NCBI RefSeq assembly: GCF_000425565.1
Contig: NZ_AUDR01000015.1
Coordinates: 213,071-277,070 of the forward strand
Source of the DNA: Tepidiphilus margaritifer DSM 15129
GTDB taxonomy: Bacteria; Pseudomonadota; Gammaproteobacteria; Burkholderiales; Rhodocyclaceae
Direction: 5' to 3'
Length of the DNA: 64,000 bases
Both the position numbers and the translations under genes were made by a program. The notes beneath the pieces were generated by a model, which saw only the letters and a list, made by a program, of their open reading frames with translations, did no database searches and was not told the DNA's origin. Every line of letters begins with the position of its first letter. Positions within the stretch are counted from its first letter, which is position 1. Of the stretch, positions 56,763 to 64,000 are shown in pieces.

Positions 56763-58048
56763 GCTTCCTCGTCGTGTTGCGGGACCTTCGGTGGAAAACG
56801 CCGCGCCACATAGGCTTCGATCATGGCGTGGAACTGCGCGGCGAGGTCCGGACCACGCAGCGTGGCCACCTTCTGCCCGTCGACGAAAACGGGGGCGGCC
56901 GGCGCCTCGCCCGTGCCCGGCAGAGAGATGCCGATGTGGGCATGCTTGGATTCACCCGGGCCATTGACGACGCAGCCCATCACGGCCAGCGTCAGCTGCT
57001 CCACCCCGTCATAACGCTCGCGCCATTCGGGCATGCGCGCGCGCACGTAGGACTGAGTCGATTCGGCCAACTCCTGAAAAAAAGAGGAAGTCGTACGCCC
57101 GCATCCGGGGCAGGCCGTCACCATCGGCGTGAACGCCCGCAGCCCCATGGTCTGCAGGACCTGCTGCGCCACCACCACTTCCTCGGTACGCTCACCCCCC
57201 GGCGCAGGCGTGAGGGAGACGCGGATGGTGTCGCCGATCCCTTCTTGCAGCAACACCGCCAACGCCGCAGTAGAGGCGACGATGCCCTTGCTGCCCATGC
57301 CCGCCTCGGTAAGGCCCAGGTGCAGCGGATAATCACAGCGCTGCGCGAGCAAGCGATAGACGGCGATGAGATCCTGCACGCTCGAGACCTTGGCCGAGAG
57401 CACGATGCGATCGCCAGGAAGACCGTAGCGCTCGGCGAGCGCCGCCGATTCGAGGGCAGACGTCACGAGCGCCTCGCGCATCACCGCCCCTGCCGACCAA
57501 GGCCGCGCGCGCCGGGCATTCTCGTCCATGAGACGCGCGAGCACGGCCGGGTCGAGGCTGCCCCAATTCACCCCGATGCGCACGGGCTTGTCGTAACGGC
57601 AGGCGAGTTCGACGATCTCGGCGAAACGCCGGTCGCGTTTCTCTCCCTGTCCGACGTTGCCCGGGTTGATGCGCCATTTGTCCAGCGTCTCGGCGCAGGC
57701 CGGATACTCGCGCAGCAGCTGGTGACCGTTGTAATGGAAGTCGCCCACCAGCGGCACCGTGCAACCGGCGCGCAACAGGCGCGCGCGGATCTCGGGCACC
57801 GCGCGCGCGGCCGCCTCGTCATTGACCGTGAGCCGCACCAGCTCGGAACCGGCCCGGGCGAGCGCCAACACCTGACGCACCGTCGATTCGACCTCGGTCG
57901 TCGCGGTATTGGTCATGGACTGCACGACGATGGGCGCGCTCGAGCCGATCGTCACGTTCCCCACCCGCACCTGTCGCGTCGGACGACGTGGTGCAGGTCC
58001 ACTACGAGGTTCGTCGTCCTCCGGCAGCCGAGTCTCCTGCTTCGTCAT
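56759..58048 (-). CDS. ispG: IspG (GcpE), Fe-S enzyme of the MEP isoprenoid pathway
   Basis: Converts methylerythritol cyclodiphosphate to HMBPP; 429 residues from the preferred ATG. The TIM-barrel part starts [20 protein letters not shown]. The [4Fe-4S] cysteines lie in [10 protein letters not shown] and [10 protein letters not shown]. The start at 58048 (MTKQETR) has GGGGAAGGAC upstream; an ATG at 58066 overlaps the rodZ stop (ATGA) and is the alternative. The product feeds quinone side-chain synthesis as well as undecaprenol. Confidence 0.94.
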   Translation of the reverse strand: MTKQETRLPEDDEPRSGPAPRRPTRQVRVGNVTIGSSAPIVVQSMTNTATTEVESTVRQVLALARAGSELVRLTVNDEAAARAVPEIRARLLRAGCTVPLVGDFHYNGHQLLREYPACAETLDKWRINPGNVGQGEKRDRRFAEIVELACRYDKPVRIGVNWGSLDPAVLARLMDENARRARPWSAGAVMREALVTSALESAALAERYGLPGDRIVLSAKVSSVQDLIAVYRLLAQRCDYPLHLGLTEAGMGSKGIVASTAALAVLLQEGIGDTIRVSLTPAPGGERTEEVVVAQQVLQTMGLRAFTPMVTACPGCGRTTSSFFQELAESTQSYVRARMPEWRERYDGVEQLTLAVMGCVVNGPGESKHAHIGISLPGTGEAPAAPVFVDGQKVATLRGPDLAAQFHAMIEAYVARRFPPKVPQHDEEA

Positions 58049-58062
58049 GTCCTTCCCCGTTC

Positions 58063-58938
58063 TCATTGCAGACGCAACTTGGCCACACCGTTCTTGGCGG
58101 CGTGTTTCACGTCCACGGGATGTCCCTGGAACTCGATCTCGACCACCGGGGCGTTGCCCACCACCACGTTCAAGGGCGGCTCGCTGGACACTTCCGCTCG
58201 CTCCCCAGCCGAGAGGACGCGAGAAAGAAGCACCGTGCCTTTGGCGTCCCGCACTTCGACCCATGAGCGTCCCGAAGCGGACAAGCGCAAGGTCGGTACG
58301 GCAGGTTCCGCTTTTTCCTCTTCTGCTGCGGGCGTAGGCGCGGCCGAAGGGGCAACGGGAGCCGGCGCAGGAACTACGGCACCGCCCGTTTCTCCGTTAC
58401 TGCCGACAGAAGTCCCCCGTTCGTCCGTTCCTTCCGACTCCAATGCCGCCTTTTCGCCTTTTTCAGCCACGCCGGCTTCGGGCTCACCTGGCGGAAGCAA
58501 TACCGCCGCATTTTCCTGATCCACGGGGGGGGGCATGCGAAACCAGTCGAAATATGCCGAAACAATCAACACGACGATGAGAATGGGCAACACATAGCGC
58601 CATATCAGCCGCCAAGGCCGGAAACGGCGCACCTTGATCACCCCTTGGGCATTGGAAGCCGGCGTGAGCACCACTTCCCTGTCACGGGCCTGCTCGCCGA
58701 GCATCTCGAGCAAGGGCTCGGGATCCAGACCAAGGGCACGGGCATAATTGCGCACGAAGCCGCGTACAAACACTGGTCCCGGCAGATCCTCGAATCGCCC
58801 TTCCTCGAGCGCTTCGAGCTGCCGCGGCAACAGTTTCAACTGTTGCGCCATCTCGGCGACCGTACGCCCTTGCTGCATCCTCGCGTGCGCCAGCTGCACG
58901 CCGACCGCGCGAGGCTCTTCCGCGTGCTGCTGTGTCAC
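58063..58938 (-). CDS. rodZ: RodZ, cytoskeletal cell-shape protein
   Basis: Bitopic membrane protein of 291 residues that links MreB to the elongasome. A cytoplasmic helix-turn-helix domain ([52 protein letters not shown]) is followed by a basic juxtamembrane segment and a TM (about 108-126). A Pro/Ala/Glu-rich periplasmic linker and a C-terminal beta domain ([22 protein letters not shown]) complete it. I prefer the GTG at 58938, which overlaps the pilF stop (GTGA) and has GGGAG upstream; another GTG lies 9 bases earlier. Confidence 0.9.
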   Translation of the reverse strand: MTQQHAEEPRAVGVQLAHARMQQGRTVAEMAQQLKLLPRQLEALEEGRFEDLPGPVFVRGFVRNYARALGLDPEPLLEMLGEQARDREVVLTPASNAQGVIKVRRFRPWRLIWRYVLPILIVVLIVSAYFDWFRMPPPVDQENAAVLLPPGEPEAGVAEKGEKAALESEGTDERGTSVGSNGETGGAVVPAPAPVAPSAAPTPAAEEEKAEPAVPTLRLSASGRSWVEVRDAKGTVLLSRVLSAGERAEVSSEPPLNVVVGNAPVVEIEFQGHPVDVKHAAKNGVAKLRLQ

Positions 58939-59747
58939 TGCTCCCACGCTCCTTGCCGCAACTTTTCAGCCTCGGGACTATCGGGGAAATCCGTCCTCAG
59001 CCTCTTGGCATACTGCTCGAAAGCCACCGTATCGCCGCGCTTGCGCTCGACATTGAGCGCCATCCACAGCACGGCAGGATCGGGGTCGATCTCACGCATC
59101 AGTCGCTGCAGATAGTCGGAAGCCTTGTCCCACTCCTCCCAACGCTGGGCCAGTCGGGCCGCCTGATAGAGGACGAGGGTGTTGCGGGGCTCGAGCCGGA
59201 TCGCCTCCTGGATGCTACGACGGGCGGCATCCCGGTTCCCGGTCATGTCCTGGCACCAAGCCAGGTTGGCATAGGCACGCGCCTTGCCGCCGTAGTAGGG
59301 ATTGGTCACGACCTGCTCGATGTACGGCAGGCCGCTCGCCGGGTTAGGGCCTGTACACAAAAACCAGCCGTAGGCATAATTGAAATCGGGGTCTCGCGGT
59401 GCCGCCGCCAAGGCGCGTTTCAAGCCACTCTCGGCCTGGACCCGATCACCGATGGTCATGTGCGTCACACCCCAGGCGTAATGCAGAGGGGGATAATCGG
59501 GGGCCTCGGCGGCAGCGGCACGCAATTCATCCAAAGCCACATCGACGCGGCCGATCTCGACGTAGGCGAGCGCGAGATCGATGTGCGCCTTGGCCCGTAC
59601 TTCTTCCGGACGCTCAGGCTTGCGCTCCAACAGCGGCCGAACGTAGCTCGAATCCATGGCATCAGTATCGGAACGCACGGCTTGGTTCACACATCCCGAC
59701 AAGGCGAGCACAAGCAGCAGCCAACTCGATCGCATCCTTCGCTTCAT
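58935..59747 (-). CDS. pilF: PilF/PilW, type IV pilus biogenesis lipoprotein (TPR)
   Basis: Outer-membrane pilotin of 270 residues needed for multimerisation of the PilQ secretin. Lipobox LALSGC (Cys near 19). The mature part is a row of TPR units ([74 protein letters not shown]). It overlaps rlmN by ATGA. It predicts type IV pili elsewhere in the genome. Confidence 0.92.
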   Translation of the reverse strand: MKRRMRSSWLLLVLALSGCVNQAVRSDTDAMDSSYVRPLLERKPERPEEVRAKAHIDLALAYVEIGRVDVALDELRAAAAEAPDYPPLHYAWGVTHMTIGDRVQAESGLKRALAAAPRDPDFNYAYGWFLCTGPNPASGLPYIEQVVTNPYYGGKARAYANLAWCQDMTGNRDAARRSIQEAIRLEPRNTLVLYQAARLAQRWEEWDKASDYLQRLMREIDPDPAVLWMALNVERKRGDTVAFEQYAKRLRTDFPDSPEAEKLRQGAWEQ

Positions 59748-60874
59748 ACCATTTCTCCTTGGTCGATCCCCATCGTTTGCCGGGAACGGCGCGTGCGGTC
59801 ACGCACCTGACCGGCGAGCTGACCACAAGCGGCAGCCACGTCGTCACCGCGCGTCTTGCGCGTCGTCGTCACCAGCCCCGCCTCCATGAGAATCGAGGCG
59901 AAACGCCGGATTCGATCCTCATCGGGGCGCGCAAACGGCGCCCCAGGAAAGGGATTGAACGGGATCAAGTTGAACTTGCAGGGCACGTCACGCACCAAGG
60001 TTACCAACTCACGCGCATGCTCCGGTGCGTCATTGACCCCTTCGAGCAAGACATATTCAAACGTGATGAAATCACGCGGCGCACGCTCGAGATAGCGCTG
60101 GCAAGCCGCCAGCAACTCGCGCAAAGGATACTTGCGGTTGATCGGCACGAGCCGATCGCGCAAGGCATCGTTGGGCGCATGCAGCGACACCGCTAGCGCC
60201 ACGGGACAATGCTCGCGCAGGCGGTCGATGGCCGGCACGATTCCGGAAGTCGATACCGTGACCCGCCGTCGCGACAAACCATAACCATGATCATCGAGCA
60301 TCACGCGCAGAGCGTGCACTACTGCCTCGAAATTGGCCAGCGGTTCGCCCATGCCCATGAGCACGACGTTGGTCACCACCCGACCGTTGTCCGGCCCTTC
60401 GGTCGTATCCCAATCGCCCTCGGCCTTGGCTGCACCCAGCAGCCTGTTGGCGAGCCACAGCTGCCCCAGGATCTCGGCGGTGCTGAGGTTGCGGTTGAAT
60501 CCCTGCTTGCCCGTGGAGCAGAAGGCACACTCGAGCGCGCAACCGGCCTGAGTAGAAATACATAGCGTGCCACGCGAGCGTTCGGGAATGAACACCGTCT
60601 CCACGGCGTTACCACCACCCACGTCGAGTAACCACTTGCGCGTGCCGTCACGCGAAACGCTGTCACGCAGCACGCGCGGCGCAGCGATGATCGCCTGCTC
60701 CGCGAGCTTGGCGCGCAGACTCTTCGCCACGTCGCTCATCGCTGCGAAGTCATCGCAGCCCTCGCGATGAATCCAGCGAAAGATTTGACGTGCACGGAAA
60801 GGACGCTCACCGAGGGACTGGATCCAGTCGGTGAGCTGGGGCAGATCGAAATCGAGCAGATTGGTCGGGGTCAT
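59744..60874 (-). CDS. rlmN: RlmN, dual-specificity 23S rRNA/tRNA adenine-C2 methyltransferase
   Basis: Radical SAM methyltransferase of 376 residues that modifies A2503 of 23S rRNA and A37 of some tRNAs. The SAM cluster motif [11 protein letters not shown] (CxxxCxxC) is intact. The N-terminal domain [30 protein letters not shown] and the C-terminal [15 protein letters not shown] with the methyl-carrying cysteine ([11 protein letters not shown]) are present. ATG at 60874 (MTPTNLLDF) has a weak ribosome site; longer in-frame readings run through ndk and are rejected. Confidence 0.95.
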   Translation of the reverse strand: MTPTNLLDFDLPQLTDWIQSLGERPFRARQIFRWIHREGCDDFAAMSDVAKSLRAKLAEQAIIAAPRVLRDSVSRDGTRKWLLDVGGGNAVETVFIPERSRGTLCISTQAGCALECAFCSTGKQGFNRNLSTAEILGQLWLANRLLGAAKAEGDWDTTEGPDNGRVVTNVVLMGMGEPLANFEAVVHALRVMLDDHGYGLSRRRVTVSTSGIVPAIDRLREHCPVALAVSLHAPNDALRDRLVPINRKYPLRELLAACQRYLERAPRDFITFEYVLLEGVNDAPEHARELVTLVRDVPCKFNLIPFNPFPGAPFARPDEDRIRRFASILMEAGLVTTTRKTRGDDVAAACGQLAGQVRDRTRRSRQTMGIDQGEMV

Positions 60875-60915
60875 CGTCGAACCGTCGGCAAGGAGGCACC
60901 GACGGGGTGGACCAA

Positions 60916-61341
60916 TCAGCGTGAATAAATGTTCATTTCGGGGAAGAAGAAAGCGATCTCCACCCTGGCCGTTTCGGGCGCATCGGAACCGTGCACCGCG
61001 TTGGCGTCGATCGAATCGGCGAAATCGGCGCGGATCGTCCCCGGCGCGGCCTTCTTCGGATCGGTCGCTCCCATCAGCTCGCGATTCCTGGCGATCGCGT
61101 TTTCGCCTTCGAGCACCTGCACCATCACCGGGCCGGAAGTCATGAAGGCGACGAGGTCTTTGTAGAAGGGGCGCTCCTTGTGCACCGCATAGAAAGCGCC
61201 GGCCTCTTTTTCTGACAACCACACCATCTTCGCAGCGACGATCTTGAGACCAGCCTCCTCGAAGCGTTGATAGATCTTGCCGATCACATTCTTGGCGACA
61301 GCATCGGGTTTGATGATGGACAGCGTACGCTCTACGGCCAT
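60916..61341 (-). CDS. ndk: Nucleoside diphosphate kinase
   Basis: Balances NTP pools; 141 residues, normal length. [29 protein letters not shown] at the N-terminus, the nucleotide-binding [20 protein letters not shown] with the phosphoaccepting histidine (NAVHGSD), and C-terminal EIAFFFP. GAGGAGTG precedes the ATG. It is first of the long minus-strand cluster. Confidence 0.98.
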   Translation of the reverse strand: MAVERTLSIIKPDAVAKNVIGKIYQRFEEAGLKIVAAKMVWLSEKEAGAFYAVHKERPFYKDLVAFMTSGPVMVQVLEGENAIARNRELMGATDPKKAAPGTIRADFADSIDANAVHGSDAPETARVEIAFFFPEMNIYSR

Positions 61342-61370
61342 GGATCACTCCTCGAGAAATAAAAAGCGAG

Positions 61371-61376
61371 ATTCTA
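61371..61376 (-). promoter_or_regulatory. -10 element of ndk
   Basis: TAGAAT on the minus strand lies 29 bp upstream of the ndk ATG. No clear -35. Confidence 0.35.
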
Positions 61377-61386
61377 TCAAACCGAC

Positions 61387-61420
61387 GGCGGGCGGACGTC
61401 ATGACGACGCCACGCCCGCC
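61387..61420 (-). terminator. Inverted repeat after the MliC-like gene
   Basis: GGCGGGCG and CGCCCGCC form an 8-bp stem around an 18-base loop that holds a smaller palindrome, 17 bp after the stop codon on the minus strand. There is no strong T-tract. Confidence 0.35.
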
Positions 61421-61436
61421 GCACACGGGAATCGTT

Positions 61437-61925
61437 TCAGTTGGACGAAGCGGTCGTTGCCTTGGCCGTCTTCTGCGGCGCAGGCTTGGACGGTTTCACG
61501 CCAGGTTTTTTCTTCGCCTTGGCTGCGGCCACTTTCACCGGCGCATCGAGCACCGAAGGATCGACCCCTTGGGCATAGACGCAATCGGCCGCCATCGGGC
61601 GCTCGGTTTTGGTATTTAGCAGCACACTCTTCCACGGCAGGTCGACCCACAACAGGCCATTTTGCCGATCCTCGTAGCGCGGCAGCCCCGAGAAGGAAAC
61701 GTCTCGAGCCAAGGTGTAGCGCTTGCCTTCCCAACGCACCACGACCTTGTCGTTATCCTGGCGCACCCGTTCCACACCGAGCTGCTTGGTTCCTTCCTCA
61801 CACCGATAGACGCCACTGGGCAGCTCGAGATCGAGCTGGGGCAACGCCTCTTCCTCGGCCCATGCGGCCGCACACGACACTCCCATCGCCGTCGCCAGCA
61901 CCCAACGCATCATTGCTTTACGCAT
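61437..61925 (-). CDS. Secreted MliC-like protein with Lys/Ala/Pro-rich tail
   Basis: Exported protein of 162 residues without a firm family name. A Sec signal peptide ends near AWAEE. Residues 30-115 resemble the MliC/PliC lysozyme-inhibitor fold: [55 protein letters not shown], with a cysteine pair (YRCEEG and AADCVYA) that could form the usual disulfide. It has no lipobox, unlike MliC. The last 40 residues are a basic, low-complexity tail ([22 protein letters not shown]) that might bind DNA, LPS or peptidoglycan. It has its own promoter and diverges from earP. Function is inferred only. Confidence 0.6.
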   Translation of the reverse strand: MRKAMMRWVLATAMGVSCAAAWAEEEALPQLDLELPSGVYRCEEGTKQLGVERVRQDNDKVVVRWEGKRYTLARDVSFSGLPRYEDRQNGLLWVDLPWKSVLLNTKTERPMAADCVYAQGVDPSVLDAPVKVAAAKAKKKPGVKPSKPAPQKTAKATTASSN

Positions 61926-61970
61926 CTTTGCATCCTCACCACGAGGTCACCAAAAAATCCCTGAAAAAAC

Positions 61971-61997
61971 ATTATACACCTGCCACGGAACCTGCAA
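61971..61997 (-). promoter_or_regulatory. Promoter of the MliC-like gene
   Basis: On the minus strand TTGCAG, a 15-base spacer and a perfect TATAAT (complement of 61971-61976), 45 bp upstream of the ATG. The spacer is shorter than ideal. Confidence 0.45.
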
Positions 61998-62030
61998 GAG
62001 CGGCTAGACTCCCATTTTTTTCGGGCCGCC

Positions 62031-63185
62031 ATGCACTTCGGCATCTTCTGCTCCGTCATCGACAACTATGGCGACGCCGGTGTCACCTGGCGCCTCGCTC
62101 GCCAACTTCGAGACGACTTCGGCCAAGACGTCACTCTCTGGATCGACGATCCTTACACCCTCGCCGCCTTCGCGCCGGAAGTCCATCCTGAAAAAGAAGT
62201 CCAGCAATGCGGCAAACTCACGCTGCGTCGCTGGCATCGCCCACGGCCGACCGCGAGTGACCACGAATCACTCGAACGAATCGACGTCGCACTCGAAGCC
62301 TTCGGTTGTGGTCTGGGCGAACCCTGGCTCGAGACGCTCGCCGGCCGACGCCCCCCTCCCTGCTGGATCCACCTGGAGCACCTCACCCCCGAACCGTGGG
62401 CGGAAGGGATCCATGGTCTCCCCTCCCCCCACCCTCGATTACCACTCACCGCTTGGTTCTTCGTTCCCGGTTTCACTCCCCGTACCGGAGGACTATTGCG
62501 CGAACGGCTACTTCTCGAAACACGAGATCGGTTCCAGCGCGATCCGGAAGCGATCGGCCGCTTTCTCGCCCGGCTCGGCCACGCCGAATCCATCGACTCC
62601 CGTCGCATCACCCTTTTTTGCTATGCCGATGCCGAACTCGGTGCCTTCCTGGACTGGCTCGCCCACGAGCCTCTGACGACGACGATCTTCGTTCCCCCGG
62701 GACAACCGCGCCAAGCACTCGCCCGCACGGGTCTCGAACTCGACGCCAAGATTCTTACGCCTCCCGGTGCCCCCCAGGTACGCTTCGTCCCTTTGCCCAT
62801 GCTGCCGCAGGACGATTTCGACCGCTTACTGTGGAGCAGCAATTTCAATTGGGTAAGAGGCGAAGATTCTTTCGTTCGCGCCCAATGGAGCGCCCGCCCT
62901 TTCCTCTGGCATCCCTATCGCCAGGAACGAAATGCCCATCTGCTCAAGCTCGACGCGTTTCTCGACCACTACCTCGCCGATGCGCCCGAGACGCTCGACG
63001 ATGCGATCAGCCGCCTGTTTCGGCGCAGCAATCGAGGCGAGGAAACCCCGCAAGATTGGGATGGTCTATGGCAACGATGCGATCTCTGGCAAGCCCATTG
63101 CTACCGCTGGTCCCAGCGTCTTGCCTTACAAGAAGACCTCTGCACCCGGCTGCTCGACTTCGTCGCCAGAAACGCGATAAAATGA
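62031..63185 (+). CDS. earP: EarP, EF-P arginine rhamnosyltransferase
   Basis: GT-B inverting glycosyltransferase of 384 residues (DUF2331). It adds rhamnose from dTDP-rhamnose to Arg32 of EF-P, activating it for translation of polyproline. MHFGIFCSVIDNYGDAGVTWRLARQLRDDFGQDVTLWIDD at the N-terminus and WSSNFNWVRGEDSFVRAQWSARPFLWHPYRQERNAHLLKLDAFL at the donor site are diagnostic. The gene lies 39 bp before efp. The organism should encode the dTDP-rhamnose pathway elsewhere. A strong ribosome site is not seen. Confidence 0.95.
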   Translation: MHFGIFCSVIDNYGDAGVTWRLARQLRDDFGQDVTLWIDDPYTLAAFAPEVHPEKEVQQCGKLTLRRWHRPRPTASDHESLERIDVALEAFGCGLGEPWLETLAGRRPPPCWIHLEHLTPEPWAEGIHGLPSPHPRLPLTAWFFVPGFTPRTGGLLRERLLLETRDRFQRDPEAIGRFLARLGHAESIDSRRITLFCYADAELGAFLDWLAHEPLTTTIFVPPGQPRQALARTGLELDAKILTPPGAPQVRFVPLPMLPQDDFDRLLWSSNFNWVRGEDSFVRAQWSARPFLWHPYRQERNAHLLKLDAFLDHYLADAPETLDDAISRLFRRSNRGEETPQDWDGLWQRCDLWQAHCYRWSQRLALQEDLCTRLLDFVARNAIK

Positions 63186-63224
63186 TCGTTTATTTTCAAC
63201 GGAACTACGGGAACCACACCCATG

Positions 63225-63782
63225 ATGAAGCAAGCTCAGGAACTGCGCGCCGGAAACGTCGTCCTCATCAAGGACGAACCTTTCGTCGTCCAGAAGGCGG
63301 AATACAACAAATCCGGCCGTAATGCGGCCGTCGTGAAGATGAAGCTGAAGAATCTCTTCACGGGCAACGCCACCGAAGCCGTGTACAAGGCCGACGAGAA
63401 ATTCGACACGGTGATCCTCGAACGCAAGGAGTGCACATACAGCTACTTCGCCGATCCGATGTACGTGTTCATGGACGAGGAATTCAACCAATACGAGGTG
63501 GAAAAGGACAACATGGAAAACGTCCTTCCTTACCTCGAAGACGGCATGAGCTGCGAAGTGGTGCTCTACCAGGGCAAGGCGATCGCGGTCGAGCTGCCTC
63601 CTTCCGTGGTGCGCGAAGTGGAATACACCGAGCCGGCCGTGCGCGGTGATACCTCCGGCAAGGTGATGAAGCCCGCCCGCATCAAGCCGACCGGCCACGA
63701 GCTCATGGTCCCGGCATTCGTCGGGATCGGGGACAAGATCGAAATCGACACGGCTACTGGCGAATACAAGCGCCGGGTGTGA
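63225..63782 (+). CDS. efp: Elongation factor P (arginine type)
   Basis: Translation factor of 185 residues that relieves ribosome stalling at polyproline. The loop [13 protein letters not shown] places an arginine at the modified position. Counting from the second of two adjacent ATGs (63225) it is Arg32, the residue rhamnosylated in EarP-type EF-P; counting from 63222 it would be 33, so the second ATG is chosen. The three-domain body and C-terminal [11 protein letters not shown] are standard. Confidence 0.96.
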   Translation: MKQAQELRAGNVVLIKDEPFVVQKAEYNKSGRNAAVVKMKLKNLFTGNATEAVYKADEKFDTVILERKECTYSYFADPMYVFMDEEFNQYEVEKDNMENVLPYLEDGMSCEVVLYQGKAIAVELPPSVVREVEYTEPAVRGDTSGKVMKPARIKPTGHELMVPAFVGIGDKIEIDTATGEYKRRV

Positions 63783-63804
63783 TGTTTCGGTAAACGCATG
63801 CATG

Positions 63805-63829
63805 AAGCCCGCTTGAAGCGGGCTTTTTT
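63805..63829 (+). terminator. Rho-independent terminator of efp
   Basis: AGCCCGC and GCGGGCT around a TTGAA loop, followed by TTTTTT, 23 bp after the stop codon. Confidence 0.92.
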
Positions 63830-63863
63830 GTTAGTGCAGTTTATTAGCGCAATCGTCGACGCA

Positions 63864-63898
63864 AAAACCCCCGCCGTGTGCTTGTGGCGGGGGTTTTG
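63864..63898 (-). terminator. Terminator of the ribosomal RNA operon
   Basis: On the minus strand CCCCCGCC and GGCGGGGG form an 8-bp stem with a 10-base loop, followed by TTTTT (the A run 63864-63868). It lies 12 bp after the end of 5S rRNA. Confidence 0.9.
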
Positions 63899-63909
63899 GT
63901 AGGGGGTTC

Positions 63910-64000
63910 GTCTGACGCTGACCGACTTTCCCGGACGTTGGGGTCCAGTATCATGGGCGCGGCGCCGTTTCACGGTCCTGTTCGGGATGGGAAGGCGTGG
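63910..64000 (-). rRNA. rrf: 5S ribosomal RNA (partial, 5' end outside window)
   Basis: The minus strand reads CCACGCCTTCCCATCCCGAA, then the CAGGACCGTGAAACGGC region, and ends GGTCAGCGTCAGAC. This matches the 5S rRNA loop A-E arrangement of betaproteobacteria. About the first 25 nucleotides lie beyond position 64000. The 3' end is set at the CAGAC end typical of the molecule, to within a few bases. It marks the distal end of an rrn operon that continues past the right edge. Confidence 0.9.

Overview
This is ordinary chromosomal DNA, GC-rich and densely coding, from a Gram-negative betaproteobacterium. The evidence is the conserved core order ndk-rlmN-pilF-rodZ-ispG-hisS-yfgM-bamB-der-hfq-hflX-hflK-hflC-hisZ-purA, the EarP/EF-P pair with an arginine at the modified position, UbiUVT, and a 5S rRNA of betaproteobacterial type. 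The rich heat-shock cluster would fit a moderately thermophilic Hydrogenophilales genome (Tepidiphilus or Hydrogenophilus type), but that assignment is an inference. No insertion sequence, prophage, CRISPR array or plasmid-type gene was seen, and no gene-free stretch exceeds 300 bases.

Layout. 1-2662 (minus): efeUOB iron uptake, with efeB running off the left edge. 2817-6905 (minus): cbpA-cbpM-ftsH paralogue and a cytoplasmic BtuF-like protein. 7159-9780 (plus, divergent): three tandem hsp20 genes, then an HtrA-type protease. Together these form a protein quality control block of about 7 kb. 9791-14034: a fused SpmA/SpmB protein, an MBL-fold hydrolase, a secreted nuclease (minus) and a purine permease. 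14187-17729: ubiUVT (oxygen-independent ubiquinone synthesis) and a di-haem cytochrome c peroxidase, each preceded by an FNR-like box. 17834-21964: alr, a Cache-type chemoreceptor (minus) with a sigma-28-like promoter, and an HDOD protein. 21984-28771 (minus): the complete ccmABCDEFGHI cytochrome c maturation operon. 28832-32892: a YdjC-type deacetylase diverging from GT2, GT39-like membrane glycosyltransferase and GtrA genes, resembling undecaprenyl-phosphate-sugar systems that decorate lipid A or O-antigen. 32993-33417: rpmB-rpmG. 33571-37229: acs (minus) and class I fumarase (plus). 37306-43987: tRNA-Thr, an mscK-like channel, rlmB and rnr (minus), and tRNA-Leu. 44131-45878: an Old Yellow Enzyme and a glutathione S-transferase (minus). 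45963-61341: the core minus-strand cluster from ndk to purA. 61437-61925: a secreted MliC-like protein. 62031-63782: earP-efp. 63910-64000: the 3' part of a minus-strand 5S rRNA with its operon terminator.

How the genes fit together. Two themes stand out. The first is microaerobic or anaerobic respiration: haem c maturation, a periplasmic peroxidase, oxygen-independent quinone synthesis and ferrous iron uptake. The second is proteostasis: DnaJ-like co-chaperone with its modulator, FtsH paralogue, three small heat-shock proteins, HtrA, and further away HflX/HflK/HflC and RNase R. The most informative regulatory sites are a class II FNR-type promoter before ubiU, a sigma-28-type promoter before the chemoreceptor, a candidate sigma-32 promoter before the hsp20 genes, and a 27-bp palindrome overlapping the probable transcription start of the Old Yellow Enzyme gene. 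I did not find an obviously undescribed system; the proteostasis block and the glycosyltransferase/deacetylase set are the best candidates for follow-up.
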